From Burhinus oedicnemus (taxonomy: Eukaryota; Chordata; Aves; Charadriiformes; Burhinidae), in assembly GCA_008921705.1 (NCBI GenBank), contig VFFE01007653.1:1937529-2001528 (forward strand): a stretch of 64,000 nucleotides of DNA. Reading direction: 5' to 3'. Under the pieces are notes generated by a model. It was not told the DNA's origin. It saw only the letters and a list, made by a program, of their open reading frames with translations, and made no database searches. Positions 13,101-25,100 of the stretch are shown one piece after another. The translations under genes were made by a program, and so were the position numbers. Positions within the stretch are counted from its first letter, which is position 1; each line of letters starts with the position of its first letter.

Positions 13101-16100
13101 TGGGATTGTTTAGCCTGGAGAAAAGGAGGCTCAGGGGGAGACCTTATTGCTCTTTCCAACTACCTGACAGGAGGTTGTAGTGAGGAGGGGGTCGGTCTCT
13201 CCTCCCAAGTAACAAGAGATAGGACAAGAGGAAATGGCCTCAACTTGTGCCAGGGGAGGTTTAGATTGGATATTAGGAAAAAATTCTTCACTGAAAGGGT
13301 TGTCAAGCATTGGAACAGGCTGCCCAGGGAAGTGGCTGAGTCACCATCCCTGGAGGTATTTAAATGTGTAGATGTAGTGCTGAGGGACATGGTTTAGTGG
13401 TAACTTGGCAGTGTTAGGTTTACGGTTGGACTTGATGATCTTAAAGGTCTCTTCAAACCTAAATGATTCTAAGATTCTGTACAGTGTGGTTGTCCTACAT
13501 ACATGCCTTAAGCCTGATGCAGTCAAGGAACTGGAAAAGAGTAAGGAATATGCCTTACCTGTAATGCACTAATATGTTCATGTCATAAAGAGTTGCATGT
13601 TTTTTCTTCTACATCAGTCTATGGACATATTTTCAATAGCTTCTCAGCTTTAAGCCTTCTCTCAGAGCAACAGTATTCCAGAAACACTCTCTTCATCAAG
13701 ATCTTCCCATCTCTTGTTTTAGTATAGAGGCCCAAAAGTATTCTGAATTTCAGGAAGGAAGACTGCTTCTGACTTAACAAAAGATGGTGTTTGAAGCAGG
13801 TAGCATAACACAGGTGCTTGTGACTAATGTAGTGTATTCCTTTGGAAGGAACTTTTTGAGCTTTACATGCAGAGATTAATTATTAAGGTCCCCTGTACTG
13901 GCATTTTGAAGAGCACTATCTGGCACAGCTTATTCTGCAACTCCATGATCTGTTGATACATTGTCCTATTAACTCCTTTTAACTTGTCTTGCCCTTTTAA
14001 CAAGACCACAAGACTGTTGAACTAGTAACTTTGAAAACAGCTGAGCTTGCTTAGCTGTGGTGAAATTTCACTACTTGGTCAATTCTCTGCACTCAGAAAT
14101 AACCTCTTGAGTGTCCTGCATGTGTGTTTAATCTACAGTCATTCCTCTTGCAGGGTGGCTCACTATAAAAACCCGTTAATTGCAAGTGGAATACATGTGA
14201 TAGAGTCAGTGTGTGTGTGCCTACATGTATCTATTATCTACATCACACATCTGTTTCTATACATATGCAGTAAGAATATTTTCTGGCATTCAGTTGCTAA
14301 TCTAAGAGAAAGGAAAGAGCTTGTGAAAATAAACTCATTTATTAGCAAAAGTGTAAGTACTCTAAAACGAACTATTTCCAGTGTTGGTTAAGAAACACTG
14401 TTATGTATCCGTGGAAGCAATGATCCTGGATTCTCTAGCTTTATAGGAGGTTTCTAGCACAAGTATCTTGCAATCAATAGTCAAGCAGATAATCCAGCAA
14501 AATTCTGAAATGTGAGGTGGGATATTGCAGATCAGTAAGCAGAGGAATTATATGGGAAGGAAGAAGCAGTAGACATAAACTAATTAAAAAAGAAAAGAGA
14601 ATATGAGATATTGTCCAGAGACAGCTGCTTACCTATTCTAGTGTATGTATTGTATTATGCCTGGTAAATATACAAAACTATGACAGATCTCTTACCCCAA
14701 ACCATGATTGAGAATTGAAGCTTTTGGAAATAAGAGGGGAGAAAAAACATGTTGTTTGTATTGGGTGTGTATGTGGTGGGGAGCCCTCTCAGATGGGAGC
14801 TGTAGTAGCACAGAACTTGGCTTTTAAAATTTTTGAGCAGTGCCACCAAAATCTTTCTTTAATTTACAGGTTCCTCCTGAAGATACAGCTTCACCAAGAA
14901 CTTCATTCAGTGTTCAAGGGCTCAGACCCTACACAGAGTATATCTTTTCAATTCGTTGCATGAAAGAAGATGGAGTGGGCTACTGGAGTGACTGGAGTGA
15001 AGAGAAAACTGGGGTCACCACTGAAGATAGTAAGTAATATATGAAAGTAGACTTTCAAAATGAGTGAGCGCTCAGCAATTTGGCAGTAGCCAGCTGCAGT
15101 TCTGTATCCTCTCTTGAGCTGTTTGATTATATGTGCAACAAGACTCTCCTGAGTTACTTTCAATACTGACTGACTTGACCCGTGCATTCCAAGGAGCATG
15201 AGAATAGCTTCCCATAAACCTAGTCTAGAGGTGCTCCCTGAAAACAGCTAAAATGAGATATAGGGAAGAAAATCTTTCTTCACAGAAAGTTATAGTCTCA
15301 AAGTCTTTTAGAAGAGATGTAGGCTTTTTGCTTGCTTTGTGTTCTGAAGGTTATCCTCTAACAGAAGCTGTTCTCCCTTTGTGAAAGTTCTCTTTGGTAG
15401 ACAGACTGCCTTAGTTTATTAATAACTCGGTGTTTAAGAGGCCATTAGATAAAGTCATAGGTGAACAAGTATCAGTTAGTACGAAACAAAAGATTTTAGT
15501 CATATAGGTACTGTGGTGAGTTGACCCTGGATGGATGCCAGGTGCCCACCAAAGCTGCTCTGTAACTCCCCCTTCTCAGCTGGACAGGAGAGAGAGAATA
15601 TAACAAAAGGCTTGCGGGTCAAGATAAGGACAGGGAGATCACTCAGCAATTACCATCATGGGCAAAACAGACTTGGCTCAAGGAAATTCCTCAGGGATCG
15701 GGAGTGGGACTGAGACTACTTAACATTATTGTTGGCAATGTGGATGTTGGGATTGAGTGCACCCTCAGCAAGTTTGCCAATGACATCAAGCTGTGTGGAG
15801 CAGGTGATACGCTGGAGGGAAGGAATACTGTCCAGAGGGACATGGACAGACTTGAGAAGTGAGCCTATGCAAACCTCCAAGAAGCTCAACAAGGCCAAGT
15901 GCGAGGTCCTGCACATGGGTCAGGGCAATCCCATGCACAAAGAGAGGCTGGGCGGAGAATGGATTGAGAGCAGCACTGAAGAGCAGGACTTGGGGGTGTC
16001 GGTAGATGAGAAGCTCAACATGAGCTGGCAATGTGCGCTTGCAGCCCCGAAAACCAACTGTATCCTAGGCCGCATCAAAAGAACCACGACCGGCAAGTCG

Positions 16101-19100
16101 AGGGAGGTGAGTCTGCCGTTCTACTCCACTCTGGTGAGACCCCACCTGCAGTACTGCATCCAGCTCTGGAGCCCCCAACATCAGAAGGACATGGACCTGT
16201 TGGAGTGGGTCCAGAGGAGGGCCACGAAGATGATCAGAGGGTTAGAGCACCTCTCCTATGAAGATAGGCTGAGAGAGTTGGGGTTGTTCAGCCTGGAGAA
16301 GAGAAGGCTCTGGGGAGACCTCAGCAGTTTTCCAGTATCTGAAGGGTGCCTACAAGAAATCTGGAGAGGGACTCTTTACAAGGGCATGCAGTGATAGGAT
16401 GAGGGGTAATGGCTTCAAGCTGGAAGTGGGTAGATTTGGAATAGATATTAGGAAGAAATTTTTCACTATGAAGGTGGTGAGGCACTGGAGGAGGTTGCCC
16501 AGGAAGTTGTGGATGCCCCATCCCTGGAAGTGTTCAAGGCCAGGTTGGATGGGGCTTTGGGCAACCAGGTCTAGTGGGAGGTGTCCTTGCCCATGGCAGG
16601 TGGGTTGGAACTAGATAGTCTTAAGGTACCTTCCAACCTAAACCATTGTATGAGTCTATGGAATTAATTTAATTTATTGCCAATTAGAAGTCAGAGTACA
16701 GTAATGAGAAATAGAAGCCAAATCTTAAAACACTTTGCCCCCCGCTCCTCCCTTCTTCCCAGGCTCAACTTCACTCCCAATTTTCTCTGCCCCCTCCCCC
16801 TGAGCAGTGCAGGGGCAGGGGGAATGGGAGCTGTGGTCAGTTCATCTCACATTGTCTCTGCTGCTCGTTCCTCCTCAGGGGAGCACTCCTCACAGTCTTC
16901 CCCTGTTCCACTGGGGAGTCCCTCCCACAGGAGACAGTTCTCCACAAACTTGTCCAGCTGCAGCTCTTCCCACCGGCTGCAGCTCTTCCCACCGGCTGCA
17001 GCTCGGGTCCCTTCCACAGGGTTCAGTCTTTCAGGAAACAGACCGCTCCAGTGTGGGTCCCCCATGGGGTCACAAGTCCTGCCAGCAAACCTGCTCCAGT
17101 GTGAGCTCCTCTCCACAGATCCTGCCAGGAGCCTGCTCCAGCACAGGCTTCCCACAGGGTCACGGCATGCTTAAGGGCATCCACCTGCTCTGGCGTAAGG
17201 TCTTCCATGGGCTGCAGTTATATCTGCTCCACCGTTAACCTCCGTGGGCTGCAGCCTTGCCATGGTCTTTACCACGGGCTGCAGGGGAATCTGCTTGAGT
17301 GCCTAGAGCATCTCCTCCCCCTCGTTCACGCCCTTGGTTTCTACATAGTTGTTTCTCTCACTCTTCTACCTTGACTTCAGCAAAGCTTTCAACACTGTCT
17401 CCCACAGCATCCTCATAGGCAAGCTTAGGAAGTGTGGGTTGGATGAGTGGACAGTGGGGTGGATTGAAAACTGGCTGGCAGATAGAGCTCAGAGGGTTGT
17501 GACCAGCGGCACAGAGTCTAGTTGGAGGTCTGTGACAAGTGGTGTTCCCCAGGGGTCAGTACTGGGCCCAGTCCTCTTCAACATATTCCTCGATGACCTG
17601 GATGAAGGGATAGAGGGTACCATCAGCAAGTTTGTGATGACACCAAAATGGGAGGGGTGGCTGACACATGGGAAGGCTGTGCCGCCATTCAGCGTGACCT
17701 GGACAGGCAGGAGAGTTGGGCAGAGAGAAACCTCATGAAGTTCAACAAGGGCAAGTGTAAGGTACTGCACTTGGGGACAAATAACCCCATGCACCAGCAC
17801 AGGTTAGGGGCTGACCTGCTGGAAAGCAGCTCTGTGGAAAGGGACCTGGGAGTCCTGGTGGACAACAGGATGACCATGAGCCAGCAATGTGCCATTGTGG
17901 CCAAGAAGGCCAATGGCATCCTGGGGTGCATCAAGAAGTGTGTGACAAGCAGGTCACGGGAGGTTATCCTCCCCCCCTACCCTGCCCTGGTGAGGCCACG
18001 TCTGGAGTCCTGTGTCCAGTTCTGGGCTCCCCAGTTCAAGAAGGACAGGGAACTGCTGGAGAGGGTACAGCAGAGGGCTACAAAGATGATTCGGGGGCTG
18101 GAACATCTTTCTTGTGAGGAAAGGCTGAGGGACTTGGGTCTTTTTAGTCTGGAGAAGGCTGAGGGGGGATCTCATCAATGCCTGTAAATACTTAAAGGGG
18201 GGGTGCCGGGAGGATGGCACCAGTGTTTTTTGCAGTGGTGCCCAGTGACAGGACAAGAGGTAATGGACACACACTTGAACGTAGGAAGTTCCGTCTAAAC
18301 ATGAGGAGGAACTTTTTTCCTTTGAGGGTGGCAGAGCAGTGGAACAGGCTGCCCAGAGAGGTGGTAGAGTGTCCGACTCTGGAGACATTCCAAACCCGCC
18401 TGGATGCCGTCCTGTGCAACCTGCTGTAGGTGAACCTGCTCTGGCAGGGGGGTTGGACTAGATGATGTCCAGAGGTCCCTTCCAACCCCTGTGATTCTCT
18501 CCTAGTTGCTGTTGCACGGGGTTTTTTTCCTTCTTAAATATGTTATCACAGAGGCACTACCACCGTTGTTGATGTGCTCAGCCTTGGCCAGTGGTGGGTC
18601 TTTCGTGGAGCTAGCTGGCATTTGATCTGTCAGACATAGGGGAAGTTTCTAGCATCTTCTCGCAGAAGCCACTCCTGTACCCCCCCGCTACCAAAACATT
18701 GCCATGCAAACCTGATACAGGTGTATGACTTACAAACTTAGTAAAGCAGTGGTATGAAATAACGTGCATATGGTAAGCGTAGCCTCTTATGTAGCAAAGC
18801 ATCCAAATAAAACACTCTGGTTTCCTCTTTACTTTTCCTGAGGTATTCTGAATCTACAGCGCTTTCTTGCCTGTCAGAGTCACTTACAGCTGCCTCTGAA
18901 CTGTCTTGTACCCACTTGTTTACAATATTCTACACCCAGTAATCAAAAGTCTTGCTGCTCATCACTGATACGGTTGTCACTGTGAGAGGCATAAGAAAGA
19001 GAATGCCATCTATAAACTGCTGACTTCAAGCAAGATTGAATCTGTGTGGAAAATGGGAAATGGTTTTATTTTGGTTATATTTAATCACAAAAATCACTGT

Positions 19101-22100
19101 TTCCTTACAATTTTCTTTCTTGACATGATCATTGGAGTTGTCATCTTTGTAGATCTGGACTTTGAAGAGCCTGTCCCTTGCAGTGAGGGTGAACACTGAA
19201 TTGCTGTTACCATGATTTAATGACAAAAACTTCTTACCAGCATCAGCTGTTTGGGAGCAGTATTTGGATTGTGTTTAGTCTTCCACAAAAAGACTTTGCA
19301 AGCAGGATATATATAACTTCAAACTATAAACCAATTACTACTTAAGACAGACAATACACAGCAAACCACTAAGTTAAGCTCTAAGTTCACAGCCCTGGGG
19401 GGGGGCGGAAAAAACTGCTTAAGAGCCTCAGCCAAGTGTGAGCCTTCACTCCTTTGTGGAGCAAATCCTCAGCATTGCAAAGGTGCTGCTATGCACCAAT
19501 CTGTTCACATTACAACCAGCTCATCAATTTGGCTGGCCTTTCAACTCCTTGTGATGCTCCAGTCAGCTGTTATGACACTGTCTGCATCCATTGAACTGTA
19601 TGTTCTGCAGGTGTGCTGTGTCACTCATTCGTATTCCTTCAGGACAGTGGTGCTGAGACTGTTGCTGCACTCATTGTCTTCTGACATCTATCCACTGCAC
19701 CCCACAGCATGTTTTTTAACTTCATTGATTGTTTCCAGTTGCTCATTAATGCATGCATTGCTTGAAATGTACTGTGGCATTAAAGTAACTGCAACTCGCT
19801 GTGTTCGGAATTCAGTGTGCTTGACAGCTGACGGAAGTCATTGCAGTATTTCCGCACTAGAGAGGCTCTTCTACAAGTTTGTTGAGTTGTGCCAAAACCG
19901 CTAGTTGAGTATATTTAGAATTTTCTGTTACTGATTTTTTTTTTATTTTGTTTGGCAGTTTTGTTTTGCAGCTTTTCATGACGTAGCAGTTGTTGCAGCA
20001 ACTGTTAATTCGTACAAAATAAAATTGCACAACAATAACTGAGCAGCAGTTATTATAATACTGACATTAAGATCACACCCCTGCATTTGTTACAGTATAA
20101 AAAAGTCCTGTTCTTAAATAGTGGATTCTTGTATTTTCCATTAACAGAACAAAAATACATGCAGTGCATATTCAAACACAACCTAGACCTATGTATGTGG
20201 CCCTTTAATTTGCTCTCCAAATAAAAGCCTGAGGGTTTGATGTGTAACTTACTATTCTGTGGTGTATTTTCCTTTTGTCATTCATCTGACTGAACTGGAA
20301 CTAATTTAACATCTTCAACAGAAGCTTGAGAGGTGCTATCTGGTATCTTCTTGAATCTGAACCTCTGTTGGTGTCAGAAGACCCTACATTAGCGTCTTGC
20401 TTCTTGGTAAAGGTGAAATGAGCTAATTTCAGCATGCAGTAAGCTTTTGAGGAGTACCTGTGCCATTAGTTGTGTTACACAGCAAATGTAAATACAGTCT
20501 GTTTCCTGCTGGTAGAACAGCATTTTAACAAATTGTTGTAGCTACCCTTCCTAATGATAACAGGTTAGTCACGCTTTTTCTGCATTGCTAGCTAATTAGT
20601 TAACATTTTTTGCTATTGCAGCAATAAGTTGACAGTAAAATAATTTCCTATTCTGAGTTTGCTTACCAGAAGTGTGGTCAGCTCTTGCAAATGCTGAGGT
20701 ATGCTTGCAAATTTATAGGATAGGGGGGTAACTTTAGTTGGAAAGGAGCTCATGAGGTCTGTAGTTCCCTGATCCTTTTTCTACTAAGTGTCAGGCTCGG
20801 AGAAGGGACTTCAGGTTGCAGTCTTGGCAAAACCTGTACCAAAATGTTATTTATCGATTTTTTTTATTATTCTTTTTTTATACTGTACAGTTGCCATTGC
20901 AAAGATTAAATGAAACAAGCAGATGCTGGACACTTAAGTTACTTATACCATTATTAACGCCCTCAATCAAATTATAAAACTGACTTTTAGATGTTGTGCT
21001 TTGTCTAAGACTGTTAGACCCATATCCCAGAAGATTCCACATCTGCTTGTCTTATGCATTCAAAAGATTTGGCTCAGTAGCAAGCTACCAAGATAAAGGT
21101 GTATTTACCACTACTATATTCAGGAAGGTACAATTCTGTATTTCCATATTGTTTTTTCCAAGTGTTAAGTACTGTGACTGTCAAGTGAAGTTTCAATGAA
21201 ATCCTTAAATGTAAAGTCACAAATGTACAATCATGATGCTGAAGAGTAATGCAAGCTTTTTGGCAATTTTGAAGTCTTGGCAATTGTTTTACTACCTAGT
21301 CCTTATCAGGAAACATCTTTTGTACCTCCAAATAGTGACTGTAGCCAAGGGTCTGTAGACCAGGTTTGTTGCATAGCTGTGTATATTACAGTAATACGCA
21401 CTGTAATTTCTGGGGATTCTCAATTAGTAAATCACCCTCAAAGGGATTTGATTTTAAAAGCCTGTTTGGTTTCCTTCTGAATCATGAGTGGTAGCAGCAG
21501 CATTTGGGAATCACTTGCTCAGATCTCACTTTAAAGAGAATTTAACAATGTGGGGATTTTATGTCTTGTTTTTCCAGGAACTTGTTTATTATCAGTTAGA
21601 AACTTTTCTCTTCCAGTTCTAGGGTTGCAAGGAGTGAAGCTACTTTAGTTCAGTCCCATTTCATTTCTGCTTTGGTAACCTGCAAGATTGGCTTTGTTTC
21701 TGGCCTATACTGATCCTACCCCATATAGAGCCGATGAATGGACTTTCCGGTTGTATGCTTGGTACCCAGTAGGGAATCTATTCTTCCCTCCAGCTACTAC
21801 AAATGCTTTGTGATATCTTTTTAGCTTCTAAGTCAGCCTGATTGATGGATTTTTTTGTTTTGTTGTGTTTTTTAATGTGCTTTAGCCTTTCCTGCTTGCT
21901 CTCTTCCTGGTCTTCTTTCTGTAATAGCCTGTCTGTTCCTTAGTGCCTTCCAAGTCTCCCCCTTCTTAAGCAATCTACTCAGTGCATCATTTCAGTGCAT
22001 GTCTTTAGACAAAGTTAAACCAATATAGGTTTCATTGTCAAAACACCACTTTGTGCTTGGAGCTGAACTGCACTGGATCAGAAATCCTTCCTTATTTATC

Positions 22101-25100
22101 CTAATTGAGTTCCCAGTAATGAGTTCCAATTGAATTCATATGTCATCTTATATTGGAGAAGAAAAAGATTGTAGCATATACCCTGCTTGTTTAAACAAAA
22201 TGGAATTTATGTGTACATAATGGCATTGCTTCAGCTCTATGCAAAATTACTTTCTCTGAAGGAGATATTGTAAACTGTTCTTTCAATAATCTAGTCACTT
22301 CTTTTCAGCTCCTAATGACAGTATGGTTTTGTTTTCTCTGGTTACTATCTCAGCCTAAGCAACAAGGATTTCAGGACTGTCTGCCTATTTAGACTGCGTC
22401 GCTGTTCTGCTGTGGTGACTGGCTTTGCAAAAATACTATTAGTGATTAAGTACCCATGTCTTATTTTAGCCTCGGGACAAAGGTGTTATAGCAGGAAATG
22501 ATCATGAGGCAGGTCACGTTGCAGTCATGATTTATATTAGGCAAGATGTAGAATTGCTTCTGTTTCAGGTGAATCAAATCATGGTACTCAAATGAGACTG
22601 TTAAGATTTTTTGCCCCCAATACCCAGTTCCCCTTCCCTCATGATGTAAAGCATAAGAGACAGATGCACACTGTAAACTTCATAGTGTTTTTTGGAGGTA
22701 GAACACCCAAAACCTCATAATGATTAATATAAAAAAATGCAATAAAAGAACTCCCAGAGAAAATACAGTCTAGCAAGATTATAAAGATAAATGCATTTTA
22801 AGATCATCCCTCTGTTACGGCTAGGGCCCTCACAAAGGATTGGCCACTTTTTATTGCTACATGCACTGTAATAGATTGATTTGTTCTACTTTGAAATAAC
22901 ATTTGTAGTGGAAATACCACTTGAATTTTTTACAGTACTGACACCAGAAAGTATTGTAGTATTGTACAGAGCACTGTTACCCTTTTTAGCATAAAGGGTA
23001 TAAGAAACTTGAGGAATTCTTGCAGGAGAAATTTGTGTCCTTGTTAGCTTTTCTGAACTTTTCTTTTTTAGGTGGCTTGATATTGAGGGGTAGGGAGAGT
23101 GTTGCAGCTACAGACCACAGCAAGGTCTGCAGTATACAGACATGCAGGGCTGTGCCTCTAGGCACAGGCTGTGTGATGTAGGTTTGATCGTGCCTCGGTC
23201 AGCACTGTCATCGTCAGCCCACTGTTGCAGTTGCTCAGCATGGTGACTTTCAGTTATTTTGATACTGTACACTGAGAGCAGAGCTGGTGTTTTGCTCATC
23301 CCTTCAGGAAATCTTTCCATGCAGGCGTTCCACTTAATATACCAAGCATTATTTTCTTTGAGGAACTAAGGAAACACTTTTTGTATATGCTTTTATTTAG
23401 AAAAAAAAAAAAAAAGGTAAGCATCTAATGATAGTCAAAGGATGAATTCAAACAGATGAAATAAAAATACTTCTGCTATTCAGGCATTGTTTCTTTCATC
23501 AGAACCATCTAAAGGACCAGCCATATGGAGGATCATTGATGCATCTCGCTCACCAGCTTTCTGGACTGTGCATCTGATGTGGAAGGTAAAGCAACGTGAT
23601 AAACTGCAGCAATTGAGCATTCTTTTAAAAACATGAGTTTTTAAGTGGCAAAACTGACCTCAACAAACCTGAGTAGATAGCTGGGATAGTATATATTTAT
23701 ATTGATTTTATTGATACAAGAAGTGACTTTGGTATTCTTATTATAATAGACAGTTATGAAAAATTAAAAGAACAGGTATAAAGGCCATCAGTTAACTGAC
23801 ATGCATCTGTGATCCGTAGCATACAGAATCCATTTTAGATTCCTGGCTTGCTGTCCTTGAGCTGCCTGTGGAATTGGAAACTTTCACTTGAACAAAGTAA
23901 ACCTTCATGTTATGCCCTCTGCTATATCCTAAAACTTTTATAACACTCTCTGGACAGGGATACTCCATCTGCAAAATCCATTATGCCTAGAGACATTCCA
24001 GAGGCCAGACTTATTAAATACAGCACTGCACGTTTGCATGCAGTAGGCTGCTGTGTCTAGTTGGCTGGTTAGTCCAAAGCTGAGAAAGTGAATGCAATTA
24101 TTGTAAGTCCCCAGCTTACTACTTTTTCCCTGTTACTAAGTGGCTTGTGTGAAGTTACGTGTATATTGATATGGCATCATTTTCTGATGCAACTCGTGCC
24201 ACATGCCACTTCTGACATTATTTAGCTTAGAATTGGAAAGCTGGTGCTACTTTACAGTTTCAGCAATTTTCTCTTAAGTTATCTGAAAACTAATACTCTT
24301 AAACAGAAACACAGTATTTTTCTGTGTTATTAGATAACACAGAAGTGTTTTTTCCATGTATAATAAAAGAAAACTACTCGAACTGTTTCGCAGTCGGATT
24401 CAACACAGCTTAAGACACGAGATTCCTTTTATGTCATGGTGTTGTAAAGTCACATAAAATGCAGGTTTTATCAACACATGTTCTGCAGTCTTTACAGAAT
24501 AGGTTTTATTAAACTACTAGGTAGAACTATGAGCCAAGAAAAAGAGGATTTAAACCAGAAATAGTTCTGCAAGTAACTGCTTTACAGAAATGAACGCAGA
24601 TTATTTGTGCTTTCCTTAAATATGCAGCTATTTGATCTATGTAACTTGTCTTGCTCTCAGATTTTTAAATTATGCATCAAAGACAATTAAGATCGTCACG
24701 TTTGTTCAGTATCAACTAAATCTAAGGTGTGTTTCTAACAGGCATTGGAGCCATTTGAAGCCAATGGTGTAATCTTGCAGTATGAAGTGACTGTCAGAGC
24801 TAAATCATCTCTCTCCAGTCCACCAGAGAAATACAATGTTAGTAACACCAACCTTACATTAAAGCTGCCAAACGGAACTTATGAAGTGACTGTGATTGCC
24901 CGTAACAGAGTTGGTGCATCCCCCCCATCAGTTTTACTTATCCCAGCAAGTAATTCAAAAGGTTAGTGTCCTAGTAATGTGTCTTTCAAATGTATCTGCA
25001 TGGCTTTTGTTATAAGAAATCTTCAGTGTTGTAAAATGATACCTTTTACATGGACACACAATTGAGGTATTACTGAATGCATCTACAGTCTTATGCCTTG

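Noticed and set aside
15418..15470. Phrase 'cggtgtttaagaggccatta' resembling part of a CR1 3' UTR
   Set aside because: Too short and without a flanking CR1 tail to be assigned.
15729..16394. 221-codon open frame that could be called a gene
   Set aside because: It is the C-terminal part of CR1 reverse transcriptase within a truncated element, not a host gene.
16677..17238. Frames of 143 and 165 codons on the + strand and 102 codons on the - strand
   Set aside because: They lie inside the LTR control region and overlap each other in different frames. Solo LTRs do not encode proteins.
19491..19904. A 137-codon open frame on the + strand in the large IL6ST intron
   Set aside because: No recognisable domain, biased composition without a plausible fold, no splice or promoter context. 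It is within the range of chance frames for this much DNA.
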